Part shown: piece after piece, positions 12,794 through 63,748 of the stretch
How the letters are laid out: each line of letters starts with the position of its first letter
Numbering within the stretch: position 1 is the stretch's first letter
Source: Amorphochlora amoebiformis
Taxonomy: Eukaryota > Cercozoa > Chlorarachniophyceae
Length of the DNA stretch: 64,000 nt
Reading direction: 5' to 3'
Assembly: GCA_054601695.1 (NCBI GenBank)
Contig: BAAHQB010000214.1
Location: 1-64,000, forward strand
Made by a program: the position numbers and the translations under genes
Notes under the pieces: model-generated
The model's database searches: none
Seen by the model: only the letters and a program-made list of their open reading frames with translations
What the model was told of the DNA's origin: nothing

Positions 12794-13305
12794 ATGAGAG
12801 GATATACATCACAACTTACCGTCTTAAAGCTATTTTCCTCAACCTTTGGTGGCATGCAGACATTAAACATTTGACGTTTTTCTCCGCTCTGGGTGATTTT
12901 GGAATATCATAAGAAGTCCAATGGTACAACCATCCGCATTGGTCTCGCTGGTGTGATCCATCCACAGTAAGCATGTAAAAAACTCCTGCAACCGGAATTC
13001 TCCGCCATCAGGTGTGGGCAGCACAGAGACTACCATCCTTACGCTTACGGGAGCAGATATCCCAAGTCTATTATCTAAATATCAAGAATCGATACTTGGA
13101 TTCTGAATTTTCGAATAATTTCGGGTACCTTTTCAGTCCAACCCCACCGTGCCGCTGGACCTCAATAGCCTGGAATCTCGCGGTTTAATCATCTACTCCT
13201 GAATCTAAGCTCTGAATATACTGAATTATAAACATCTTAGGTGGTTCATCCATATTTTTTGGCGGGAGCGGGAAACCCATCCACGATTTGGGGCAGGACA
13301 GATGA
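12794..13305 (+). CDS. Small five-exon gene of unknown function, 90 aa
   Basis: Exons 12794-12848, 12914-12966, 13012-13065, 13137-13182 and 13241-13305 join with matching phases (1, 0, 0, 1). Introns are 65, 45, 71 and 58 nt, the compact size seen in the securely identified genes. The product starts MRGYTSQLTVLKLFSSTF and has a Trp-rich stretch (VQWYNHPHWSRWCDPSTVW). A helical segment (QRLPSLRLREQISQ) and a glycine-containing end (IFFGGSGKPIHDLGQDR) follow, then TGA. I do not recognise it. On the opposite strand an open frame covers 13226-13546, but it lacks splice logic. Support rests on phase consistency alone, so the model could be wrong. Confidence 0.4.
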
Positions 13306-17986
<4,681 letters not shown>

Positions 17987-18222
17987 ATCGCTCCTTCACG
18001 CTCAGGTTGCGTCGGACTCGTCGTCTCCTATGGCTGGGTCGCTGAGAGATTGGTGCGCCAGTGCCGGCAAGCACTGTAATTACCTGTTACCACCCGCTAT
18101 CCAGTGTTGTTGGGAATATAGATATATACGATATTTAACAGTAGATATATTGAAAAGGTATATTCTAATATCAATACATTGCATATCTACTATAAGATAT
18201 ATTCATTCATCCAGGATTTTCG
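17987..18222. promoter_or_regulatory. Putative bidirectional promoter, caprin-like / GST-like
   Basis: 236 bp separate the two divergent start codons. The sequence is non-repetitive and lacks long TA runs, unlike introns and other spacers. No specific factor site is claimed. Confidence 0.5.
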
Positions 18223-26437
<8,215 letters not shown>

Positions 26438-26666
26438 AAGACCAGAAATAGTACAACATAACTAGATAAGCTAGATAAGAAGTTAGAACTTAAATTACTT
26501 ATATGGATTTAGATTTTAAACTTAGTTAAATAACGAAATCCCCTAATTATCTAGAATTATCTTAGGTTGAATTCAACAATTTTTTGTTTATCTATAGTTA
26601 AAAGATAGAGTCCAGTATTAAATATATGTATATCTAGATATATTTATCTGTATATATAATTTTTTT

Positions 26667-26701
<35 letters not shown>

Positions 26702-26800
26702 AGATATATATAAATTTTACATATATATATAATATATCTAGGCGCACACACACGCCCAGACGTGTGTGTGTATATGTATATATATACACATATATCTAGC

Positions 26801-26844
<44 letters not shown>

Positions 26845-26845
26845 G

Positions 26846-26882
<37 letters not shown>

Positions 26883-26966
26883 TCTAGATCTAGTAGTCTC
26901 TAGAGTCTAGTTACTCTAGTAGTAGATACTACTAGTACTAGTCTAGTGGGTATGTAACATATCTAG

Positions 26967-27009
<43 letters not shown>

Positions 27010-27046
27010 TGTATCTTGTGCTAATCTGGTAATTTTATCTCTAAAA

Positions 27047-27086
<40 letters not shown>

Positions 27087-27211
27087 ATTTGTATATGTAC
27101 AGTCTAGATACTAGGATAGTCTAGATAGTGTATACGGTCTAGACGGTATATATATGATTCTTCTGTACTATGTAATCTAGTGTAATTGTAAACATACTAG
27201 ACATACACTAG

Positions 27212-27267
<56 letters not shown>

Positions 27268-27450
27268 GTATGTATATGCCAGATATGGTAAGATATCATG
27301 ATGGGTGTCGCATGTCTGGTATATGTCGTATGGTAAGCTGTGATATTTAGAACCCCAACTGGTGATGCATAATTGCTTGCGTTGTTAGTGAGTTTTGCTA
27401 CCTATCAAGCAAGCTTAATCTCCAAAATACAATCGCCTCCAGGGCTAAGT
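26438..27450. other. Intergenic region between GST-like and Rieske genes (convergent)
   Basis: AT-rich sequence with (TA)n runs and several CTAG-rich stretches (for example TACTCTAGATCTAGTAGTCT at 26879). No coding frame is supported. It probably holds both 3' UTRs. Confidence 0.5.
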
Positions 27451-28278
27451 TTAACCGATAATAAGCTTTGTATCCGTCGCGAAGGAGTAAGAAGGGACTT
27501 CGAGGTTGAGAGGAGCAGGTCCCTTTCGAATTCTTCCAGAAGTATCGTAGTGGGAACCGTGGCAGGGGCAGAAGTATCCATTGAACGCTCCCATGTTCGG
27601 GATGGGCACACACCCCAGATGGGTGCATACTCCAAGAACAATTAGCCATTCTGGCTTCTCCACGCGCGCGGAATCTTCCTCAGGGTGGCGAAGATCACTG
27701 ACTGTGACCTGATTTGCAGCATCGATCTCCTCTTGCGTACGGTGCTTCACGAATACAGGCTTGCCACGAAACTTTACAGTGATGCTGCTGCCGACTTCGA
27801 TCTTGGAGATGTCCACTTCAGTCTGTCCGAGGGCAAGAACGTCGGCAGAAGCGGACAAAGAAGCGACAATCTTCATCACAGCCAGACGGGCGGCAGAGGC
27901 GTAGAATACCCTGGATCCTCCGGAGACAAAGTAGACGAAGTTGCGCTGGGATTTATCGCTGGGCTCAAGAGGGGGAAGCTGATAGCTCTCGAAATATCCG
28001 TCTTTGCTATTGAAGTACGTCTGGGCCTCAGATTCCGGAACGAGTGTCTTTTGATCCGTCACGGTCGAGGGGATATTTGAGAAAGCACGGCTCGCGGCGC
28101 ATACTGGAGTTATAAAATGCAACACGGTTCAATTACTCTCCTTGGCCCTGGAAACCGTTCCATTCCACCCCCAAAAAAATTTACCTGGATTTGACTTAGT
28201 AGCGAAGTTTGTGGTGCGGATCAGAGGGGAAAAACCCTTGAGTCCTGCCCTCTGTCCTCGCAGGATTCGTGCGAGCAT
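27451..28278 (-). CDS. UQCRFS1: Rieske iron-sulfur protein of the cytochrome bc1 complex, 248 aa
   Basis: Catalytic iron-sulfur subunit of mitochondrial complex III; it moves electrons from ubiquinol to cytochrome c1 at the inner membrane. Two exons, 28185-28278 and 27451-28103, are separated by an 81-nt GT-AG intron and joined in phase 1. The N-terminus ([20 protein letters not shown]) is Arg-rich without acids, as in a mitochondrial presequence. A flexible stretch and the single membrane helix follow ([20 protein letters not shown]). Both cluster motifs are intact: CTHLGC and CPCHGSHYD, giving two Cys and two His ligands plus the disulfide Cys pair. The C-terminus ends TKLIIG, as is usual. 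Stop TAA. Divergent from the MPP-beta gene. Confidence 0.97.
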
Positions 28279-28482
28279 TATAACCAGGCCTTCGGCGTCG
28301 TACCTGCGATTCTGAATTAAATCATCGGCCGAAAAAAACCGATTTTTTCGGATCGATTTCCTCGCCTGGGTTGACGCAGGGGCTTGGTTGCGTATCGCAC
28401 CGCTTGAGCGAGCTTTCTTAGACCATGCAAACCATATTCTCATCCAAGATTATAAAGAGGGTCAATCGAAAGGTATACATTC
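28279..28482. promoter_or_regulatory. Putative bidirectional promoter, Rieske / MPP-beta
   Basis: 204 bp between divergent start codons, free of (TA)n. Both products act in mitochondria and MPP-beta matures the Rieske precursor, so a shared promoter would allow co-expression. This is inference from position; no factor site is identified. Confidence 0.55.
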
Positions 28483-29579
28483 ATGTGGCTAGCTTGTACG
28501 GGCTCTGAATCGCGAAAAACCTTGCAGTTGGCCAGGGGATTCTCTTTTTCGGTCGCGAACCTTGACACTCTGCCAAAGACCACCTTGTCCACTCTTGGAA
28601 ACGGTCTCCGCGTCGCTAGTGAGCCGTGTGCAGGTGATTCCGTGACTGTTGGCGTCTGGGTGGACACTGGGAGCCGTTATGAAACTGAGGAAAACAATGG
28701 CGTGGCGCATTTCCTCGAACACCTTTTTTTTAAGGTAATAGACTGGCCAATCCTCACAAGTTCATCATGCATGACACACATGTCCCCAGGGTACCAAGAA
28801 CCGCTCGCAACATGATCTCGAAATCGAGATCGAAAATATGGGAGGCCACCTGAACGCCTACACCTCTCGCGAGCAGACCGTGTTCTTCGCTCGTGTGTTC
28901 AAGAACGATGCTGGGAAAGCCCTCGAGATCCTCAGTGATATCCTCCAGAACTCCGAGTTCGATCCTAGACAAGTCGAGGCGGAGAAGGGAACCATTCTTC
29001 GGGAGATGCAGGAGGTCGAAGGACAGATCGAAGAGGTAAACCTAAAACGAAATTCCCCCTTCCTCTTCTCACACGGGCTGCACGCGTAGGTTGTATTTGA
29101 CAAGCTCCATGAGACTGCCTACCGTGGGTGCTCACTTGGGAGGACCATCCTGGGCCCTACCGAGAATATCCAGGGCATGACCGATTCAATGATCAGGGTA
29201 AGTGGCATATTCTCCAGTCCACAGCTTGACCAATACAGCTTGTTCATCAGGACTACGTTGATACCCACTATACTGCTCCTCGTATGGTCGTTGTTGGAGC
29301 TGGTGCGATTGAACATGAGGCACTCGTCAAGCTCGCTGATACTCACTTCGGAAACGTCCCCACCGAAGGGAAGAAGCCGGTCACCTTCGAGAAGGCCGTG
29401 TACACAGGATCTGAAATTCGTTGGCGAGTGGATGACATGCCTGCCGCCCATATTGCTTACGCTCTTCCCATTGGTGGATGGACAGATGCGGATACCTTCC
29501 CGTTCATGGTAAATCCTATGTACATATATGTAAACACACACACACACACACATATGTGTATATATGTATATATGTATAT

Positions 29580-29627
<48 letters not shown>

Positions 29628-29696
29628 TATATTTCTATATATATATATATATATAGATATATATATATATATGTGCGTGTGTGTGTGTATGTAATT

Positions 29697-29757
<61 letters not shown>

Positions 29758-29870
29758 TGTTATACATATATATATAGATATTTATATATCAATATATATT
29801 TCTTCATATATATATATATATATATGTGTATATATGTATATATCTATATACATATTCATAAATATACATA

Positions 29871-29913
<43 letters not shown>

Positions 29914-29992
29914 TATACATATACATATACATAATATATAAAATATGCATATTAAATATTTATACATATTTGGTGTACATTAATATATATAT

Positions 29993-30052
<60 letters not shown>

Positions 30053-30145
30053 ATTGTGTGTGTGTGTATATATATTATATTATATATAATATATATATAT
30101 ATAGATATATATATATATATATTATATATATGTATATATGTGTGT

Positions 30146-30176
<31 letters not shown>

Positions 30177-30194
30177 TTAATATATAATATATAA

Positions 30195-30240
<46 letters not shown>

Positions 30241-30997
30241 TATATATATATAATATATATATATAAAATATATATTAATTTATGTATTTATAAATATGCA
30301 AATATATTTCAAATAAATATATGCTTAAATATGTACACGCTTTTAATACGAGGCAGATACAAAAAGCGTAGCGAGATAGTATCTCATCGAAGTTAAAATT
30401 AACTTATCATTCAGGTCATGCAGGCTATGATTGGCAACTGGGAAGAGTCGATCCCTGGGGGTCAATACTCAAGGAGTCCCCTCTTATCTAAGTCCGCTGA
30501 TCTTCGTATGGCCAAGAAGATATCGGGTTTCTGCACTCAGTACAGCGACACCGGACTGTTTGGAATCTACGCTGTAGGAGAGGCCCAAGCACTGGACGAT
30601 TTGATGTTCAACGTGCAAGGATTCGTCACGGACTTCTCGTACCAGGTCGATGAGGAGCTTCTTGAACAAGCGAAGAAGCAGATGATTATCCAGTACCTTG
30701 GAATATGCGATGGAAGCACACAGGTTCGCGGACTGAAAATAGTATCACACGTTCACCAACTCACTTACACTAATACAGGTTTGCGAGGAAGTTGGAAGGC
30801 AGGTTCTCTCCTACGGGCGCCGCATGCACCCCGTGGAAGTGGTCGCGCGAATCCAGGCGGTGGATTCCAATGCTATCATGGCAGCTGCTAACAAATTCCT
30901 TTACGACCAGTGCCACGCCCTTGCGTCCATCGGACCCACGCATGAGATGAAGGACTACGTTCAGATGCGACGGGCAACCTATCGCCTTGACTGCTAG
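28483..30997 (+). CDS. PMPCB: Mitochondrial processing peptidase beta subunit (M16 metallopeptidase), 463 aa
   Basis: Catalytic subunit of the peptidase that removes mitochondrial presequences; in many protists and plants it is also core protein 1 of complex III. Six exons: 28483-28734, 28790-29035, 29090-29197, 29251-29508, 30415-30723 and 30779-30997 (TAG). All introns are phase 0. Four are 53-55 nt, while intron 4 (906 nt) is swollen by (TA)n. The zinc motif HFLEH is complete across the first intron (HFLEHLFFK then GTKNRS). Downstream come [15 protein letters not shown] and the third zinc ligand in [15 protein letters not shown]. Conserved MPP motifs follow: [24 protein letters not shown]-type [13 protein letters not shown], and [15 protein letters not shown]. 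The N-terminal 30 residues suit a presequence. The intact HxxEH implies an active enzyme. Confidence 0.97.
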
Positions 30998-31233
30998 CGT
31001 AACCAGGCATTCAGCCAAGGTTAAAAAGACACTCCCAGGGAGGGATACCGATGATCCTCCTAGTCCTCACTGCTTCTCCAAACCGCTTGGACTGGGCTAG
31101 CTAGCTGCTGAGGTGTTTTTATAGTGCTTGCGGCCGTATATTATTTTAGCTCCAAGCCAACGCCAGTAGTACGTAAAGCTTAATCATGTTCTGAGATTAC
31201 TGATTACCGTAACGCGTGTATATATATTTAGGC

Positions 31234-31275
<42 letters not shown>

Positions 31276-31289
31276 TATAATATAATAAT

Positions 31290-31339
<50 letters not shown>

Positions 31340-31447
31340 GTACATAAATCTTTTTTTTTGTATATGTATATATATGTATATATATCTAGTATATATTGTA
31401 TATGTAATAATTATATATATACTAGTATATACTATGATATCTAGGTA

Positions 31448-31482
<35 letters not shown>

Positions 31483-31542
31483 GTATATCTAGTATATGTA
31501 ATCTAGAATATATACATTTATATATATATACTAGATAATATT

Positions 31543-31585
<43 letters not shown>

Positions 31586-32476
31586 AGATACTTAACGAGA
31601 CTAGTATATAAATAAATAAATATCTAGAATACGTAATATTGTACTGCACTGTATCTATTCGATCTCGTACTTATATACATTACCGTACAGATACGTATAC
31701 GCACGCGTACGAATGTGTATGTAATGTATACGTATCATGTACGTACACACCAGCGCGCATACCAGGGATAGCTATAGATATCCGATGCACGGATGTGCGT
31801 ACGTATCACAATATCTAGAATATAGATCGATGTCTTATCCGAATAGCATGTGACCGGTAGTGTGACCGCGACCGTCATGATCCCGTGATACGTACTAGAG
31901 GTACGTGCATCATCATGATATGTACAGAATCTACAGATACGTACTTATATACATTGCCGTACGGATACGTATACGCACGCGTACGAATGTGTATGTAATG
32001 TATACGTATCATGTACGTACGTACACACCAGCGCGCATACGTTCGTAACAAGCACATGCGTACCAGTGCGTACGTCTAGTACGTATGTCTTGACCATGTC
32101 AGATGATCGGCTTAGCCTTACACAGTTATGTTACCTAGGTTACTTATGTTTCATTGTGCAGTCACGATAGTCTAGATAGTATTCCGGATGCTATGTAGAT
32201 TTTGTCAGTATATATCTATAGAGTATGTAGACTAGATTGTACAAGGTCTAGTACTAGCTAGCTAGTAGTAGGTAGCATCACCGGGATAAACATCTACTAA
32301 ATCCAGTAAGAGTACGTCAATCAACGAGATCATGATTACTAGCAAGCAGTAACACGCATACAGTGGCATAATCTCTAGAATCTCTAGAATATAGCTACTC
32401 TAGGACTGAACCTCATAGCTGGCCAGTATATAGCTGTAGTATTAAAATAAATTAAATCTAGTCAGCCCACTACGCA

Positions 32477-32536
<60 letters not shown>

Positions 32537-32729
32537 AGTATATTGACTATGCAGGCTAAATTGTAATTAGTAGACTACGGCTAGTCTAAATAACATACAA
32601 GGGCCTCAATGAATGCAATTCACCGCTTGCTTTTGCTTGCTTTCATCTCTGCGGTTCCCATCTGTATAAAATGAAAATCAGGTTCCGAAACCCGAAGCGT
32701 GTGGCGGATTAACTAGTGATTAAATTCGT
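30998..32729. other. Convergent intergenic region between MPP-beta and IQCH-like genes
   Basis: MPP-beta and the IQCH-like gene end toward each other here. The region has (TA)n runs, CTAG-rich sequence, and a direct repeat of about 95-100 bp. No coding frame is supported. Confidence 0.5.
31667..32040. repeat. Direct repeat of about 95-100 bp, offset 273 bp
   Basis: A segment beginning CGTACTTATATACATT and ending CACCAGCGCGCATAC occurs at 31667-31761 and 31940-32040. The copies differ by a handful of bases and a GTAC insertion. The unit is rich in alternating purine-pyrimidine steps (ACGTATACGCACGCGTACG) with potential to form Z-DNA or cruciforms. It does not sit at a gene edge, unlike the exon copies. 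Confidence 0.88.
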
Positions 32730-59379
<26,650 letters not shown>

Positions 59380-59519
59380 GACTCCATTCGATCGGCCGGT
59401 CGTCAAGACTCAAAAGCGGATTTCGACTTATTTTTTGGTCAAACTACCTAGATTAACTGAACGAACACGTGTCGGGAAGATTAATAAATCGCGCAGTGGC
59501 GGCGGCTCCTCCTCGCGCG
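59380..59519. promoter_or_regulatory. Putative bidirectional promoter, IQCH-like / LSM2
   Basis: 140 bp between divergent start codons; no TA array. If the alternative IQCH start at 59406 is used, only 113 bp remain. Confidence 0.5.
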
Positions 59520-59922
59520 ATGGTTTGAAACATGTGGTCTAGAGACATTCATTATTTTGACGCTCTGGTCTTGTTTACAGCAATTCCTATCGTTCTTCAA
59601 GACCCTCATAGGGAAAATTATCATCGTAGAGCTAAAAAATGACCTCGCACTCAAGGGAATCTTACACTCCGTAGACCAATACCTGAATATAAAGCTCAAT
59701 GATATGACGGTTGTGGACCCGGAGAAATACCCGCACCTGGTAAGCCTCTTGTATCGTTGATATGAAGAGCTTCTGAAGTATATTCTGCAACAGGTGGCAG
59801 TCAAGAACTGTTTTATACGTGGATCGGTGGTCAGATACATTCAGCTCCCCGCCAAGGACGTTGACACTCAGCTTCTTCAGGACTCTACCAGACGCGCTGC
59901 ACAATCCGAGAGCAAGCGCTAA
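59520..59922 (+). CDS. LSM2: U6 snRNA-associated Sm-like protein LSm2, 96 aa
   Basis: Subunit of the LSm2-8 ring on U6 snRNA and the LSm1-7 decapping ring. Exons 59520-59522, 59581-59739 and 59794-59922; introns are 58 and 54 nt. The product starts MQFLSFFKTLIGK and carries the Sm1 and Sm2 motifs (VELKND, LHSVDQYLNIKLNDM, then NCFIRGSVVRYIQLP). The C-terminus is Gln-rich and ends ESKR, TAA. Length is as usual for LSm2. The coding part of exon 1 is only the ATG, followed by a GTTTGA donor; no other nearby ATG gives an in-phase join. Divergent from the IQCH-like gene. Confidence 0.93.
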
Positions 59923-60509
59923 GAATCACACGTTGTCCATGTACGCGGCACATTCAGCTGAGCTGTAATCTCTATCGAACGCTGTCATCCATTTCGATGC
60001 AGACGTCGACTTGTGGCGTCGACCCTATACATGTACGCCGTCTCTGCCTCCTATATATCATATACATGTACACAAGCAGTCATGGTCGATCGATATCTGG
60101 CTAGATCGATATCATTTGTATGTACATTCTATTCCTGGTGTTTGCTACCGTGCATATGAGTCCGTGAGTCCGTGACTTCAGTGTGAAATTGATTTCAGAA
60201 GACTAGTATGATCGCATAGTAATGTAGCAATACCGTACGAATACTAATCGGACATGTCGATGTAGGATCGATATATCGGAGTACATTTTAAATAATCCTA
60301 TATATAAATTGCTATATATATATGATATATATCAACTGTGAATTTGTGACGTTATATAATTGGGGCGGGGCGGGGGGCCGGTTCGATTTCGCTGTGCATG
60401 GAAGGAGATACTAGAGATAGGCTCTAGAGGCTAGATAGATTTGTTCATTTTTTATAGACTAGATCTAGTAGATCGATAGACTACTAGTAGCTAGGCCCTT
60501 AATTACGAC

Positions 60510-60546
<37 letters not shown>

Positions 60547-61003
60547 CTAGATATGTAGCATCTATTTCTATCCCTAGTACTAATATACTATTAGTCTATT
60601 ACGTATTATGGGATGACAGGCATTTTTTTTAAAATATTATCACATAATTTAGCTAGTACCTGGACACGACTATACTATGTACACATCCTATATATGTACA
60701 GTGCAAAGAACCAGAAGCCTTCACGGTACCAGCCTGGTATGATCGTACTAGATCTAGTAGAAGTCACGGGTGCTTAAAGGTTAAATATAGACTTGCAACT
60801 TTATCAGAGAAAATATATGCAATCCATGTGTATGCAACGCATCCGAGTCCTAGGGAGTGCGTCATTTTGATGGTCGCCATCGCCAGGCTGGTCAAAAGGT
60901 GCTAGACGGTAAGTGGGGCCGTTTCCAATTTGGCTTCTTTTAATCTTACCCTGCAGAGTACATCCTGTACACATCAAGCGGCATTCAGTAACAAAAGTTT
61001 CAG

Positions 61004-61048
<45 letters not shown>

Positions 61049-61393
61049 ATGTATATAAATAACATGTAAAACAAAAGGGATACATATATGAAAAGTATAT
61101 GTAAATGTTAGTAAAATACATATGTATAATATCAAATATATCTAGTTTTACGTATATTCAATATATCTTACATTGATATCTTACACATGCACATACCTCA
61201 TTTCAATCTTCTACGGAGAAATATCACTGGATATGGAAGCGCTTCCCACCTTGCTCCCTACACCATTCGTGATGGTGAGAGTACCTGTTGCACATCAGGC
61301 TAGTTAGTTTACCAGAAGGTCAAAATTGGAAATATTTAACTCTAGTAACCTTCGGCTTTGGTATCGAGAGGTACAGGACTGGACGACGGCAGT
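59923..61393. other. Intergenic region between LSM2 and the ML-like gene (convergent)
   Basis: Mostly unique AT-rich sequence with CTAG-rich stretches, a G-rich run at 60361-60381 and a few short TA arrays. A minus-strand open stretch near 60804-61000 and a short plus-strand ORF at 61232 were examined and not supported. Confidence 0.5.
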
Positions 61394-61931
61394 TCAATAG
61401 TCTTCGAGAGGGTGTGAGACTGGATAGGGCAGGCTGGCATTTTGAAGGATACCTGCGGGGAAAGCTCAGAGGATAGAACTTACAGGGAGTGTGTGACCTC
61501 TTTGGAGACGACGGGGAGTTTGAACGAGCAAACGCTGTCGCATACAGCACACGAAAATTTGAGTGGGAGAAATCCGTCGATAGTCAAATCAGCGGAAAGC
61601 GTCGAGTTACTGTACAGAACCTATGCAAGTGCGCCATGAGTCGAAAAGGGTGCGACATCATCTTTTTGATTTTGCACCTCAGCGAGCTTGAAGTTGGCTG
61701 AAATTGTATAGCGCGAGCCCCAGTGCCAATCGCAGTTATTCGACCTGCAAAATCGGCCTGAATCAGCCAAAGAATCCTGATTCTTCTCCCGAATTACCCA
61801 TACTGGTCCTTGACCGTGCATCCAGTGTCAACCGTAAGCGTAATGGTGGCGTCTGGCTCGAGATACTCATTGCTACGGGAGAAAGAGATATCAGCGGCGG
61901 CAAGGCCAGCGAGAAGGAGAACGGAGAGCAT
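61394..61931 (-). CDS. Small secreted protein, possibly ML (MD-2-related lipid-recognition) domain, 125 aa
   Basis: Four exons (61798-61931, 61678-61744, 61484-61620, 61394-61433) join in phases 2, 0, 2 across introns of 53, 57 and 50 nt and end in TGA. The N-terminus is a signal peptide (MLSVLLLAGLAAA). The rest is beta-rich, with five cysteines: TGCTV, NNCDW, and FSCAVCDSVCSF. It closes KLPVVSKEVTHSLLPYPV, reminiscent of NPC2/ML proteins where a C-x-x-C-type loop precedes a VPVV strand and a P-x-C-P end. The family call is tentative; ML proteins bind sterols or lipids. Alternative last acceptors give a longer basic tail. Divergent from the DENND10-like gene. Confidence 0.6.
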
Positions 61932-62099
61932 GCAGACGAGGAATACTGGATTTTCCCCGAGTGCGAAGCTGGAGCGTGGAGGGGTAGGGTACGTGACATG
62001 GCCGCTGGTAGCTACATTGGAAGAATTACGGTGCGCACACTGTCACGATGGAATGTCACACATCAGCACTTTGGATTCCGTGCCTTCCGAGAGTTAGTG
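61932..62099. promoter_or_regulatory. Putative bidirectional promoter, ML-like / DENND10-like
   Basis: 168 bp between the chosen start codons. An upstream in-frame ATG of the DENND10-like gene at 61998 would shorten this to 66 bp. Confidence 0.45.
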
Positions 62100-63426
62100 A
62101 TGAGCAGTGTGAACCGCGCCAAGATTCGCTCCCTGGCGGTTCTCGAGCGTGATATCAACCAGGATGTTATGCTTGTTTGGAGGTAACTTTCGATTTCTAC
62201 CATTCCTGAAGAAAATAGGTCATTTTAGAGACAGAAACTACGTGAGATGCGCACGAAAGTGTGGATCTCACGGTATCTCGACGATTCAGACAATTCTCTC
62301 CCTATCCATCTAATATCAAAATTATTCAAACACTCTTCATTCCTCAAGATACCATTCTTCAGGCAAGTTCAAACCAGTTGCCCTCGAAACATTACATTGA
62401 GGAATTGAACTGAAAAATCGTATGATGTTACCAGCTTTCCGGTGGGGTTGGATGTGACCCATGGCAACATCTTAGTGCTTCGAAGTGGCCTCAAAGACAT
62501 GGATGTGAGTCGCAAGCTCCGAGAGTCAATCCTCGAGGATACTCGCTCTAGGATACAGTTGCATAAATACTTTAATACCACCCGTACATTCGATTGACAC
62601 AACTCGTACTATGCGTATGCATCTCTTCCTCTCCCCTCTTATATGCCCCCCAAGGAACTGAGGGTGGAGTGGGTAGGATGGGTTAGTCTCACCTTTAATC
62701 TAATCTCTCTGACTTCTCTCTTTTGAACTCTCTGTAGCACCTGAGACCTCTCTCCAAATTTCAGCTATCTCCCTCTCGTTGTGGGGTATGGGTTGGTGAA
62801 ACTCTTCGACGGCTACGATTTTTTCTTTTCGTTCCAGCTTTCTCATAGGCATATTCGAATTCGACCTGACTTCCCTACATTTGCCGTGTTTAGATGTCGT
62901 TTCGATTCGCGAAGTTCAAGAACTGTTGGCAGTAATACAAATATTTTCATGTTTAATATTAATATACTGCATAAAAGATATAAATAAAGATAAATATCTA
63001 TAATTACGTAGGTATTACAATATAATACATACATATATATATATATACATATATGTAAAATATACATATATAGATATATATATATATATATATATATTGT
63101 AACATACGCACAAGTACATTAACACATTTTACGTGAACGCTTATGTGTATGTATATATATATGTATATATTTGTATACGTAATACGTTTACATAAATATA
63201 TCTTCATGTCGAAATGCAATTCGATATTCCATCAGATATTTCCTGGCCATCCCAATAGAAAGCAAATTAAAACAGCGGTAGCCACTTTTCACCTCTACAA
63301 ATACGCAGTGTGACTTATACTGTTATTTGAATATCTTCTATTATATATCTGCTTCCGAGATATGAATATGTATATATTTCTACATATTAAATATATATAT
63401 ATATATGTGTGTGTACATATTATATG

Positions 63427-63460
<34 letters not shown>

Positions 63461-63748
63461 GTACGTATTTATGTACATATTATGCATATGTGTATGTATA
63501 TACAGAAGAAATGTAACCTTGGTATGTATGCATTCATGGAATGGAAATATGCATCATATATAATACGTATCAATTATATATATATACATATAATATATAT
63601 ATATATATATTATATATATATGCATGTGTGTGTGTGCCCTATGCATACGTTCAGGGTTAAGGCAGCGTGTATAGTAGTACTCGCTGAGCAATTCAACCCC
63701 GAGAAATTTCACAAACTTCTCATTGTTCTAACCAATATGTACAAACAG
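62100..63748 (+). CDS. DENND10: DENND10/FAM45-like protein, N-terminal part, runs off the right edge
   Basis: DENN-family protein; the animal homologue acts in late endosome/Rab27 trafficking. Exon 62100-62182 reads MSSVNRAKIRSLAVLERDIN then QDVMLVW, the conserved N-terminal strand pair. Exon 62435-62504 gives FPVGLDVTHGNILVLRSGL and ends at a perfect GTGAGT donor. Exon 63236-63277 reads YFLAIPIESKLKQ and 63655-63748 reads RVKAACIVVLAEQFNPEKFH plus KLLIVLTNMYKQ, matching the family's FNPEK segment. Joins are phase 2, 0, then 2 and 0. At least one exon between 62505 and 63235 is missing (a stretch at 62837-62935 is a weak candidate). A 9-nt exon at 63836 may follow. An in-frame upstream ATG at 61998 would add 34 residues; I prefer 62100 by homologue length. 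Confidence 0.75.

Noticed and set aside
61704-62186. 160-aa plus-strand ORF taken as a single gene
   Set aside because: Its first 290 nt are antisense to the ML-like signal-peptide exon. Only the part from 62100 matches the DENND10 N-terminus.
62435-62599. Read-through of DENND10-like exon 2 to a stop near 62599
   Set aside because: A perfect GTGAGT donor occurs right after the conserved segment, and later exons with family motifs follow at 63236 and 63655.
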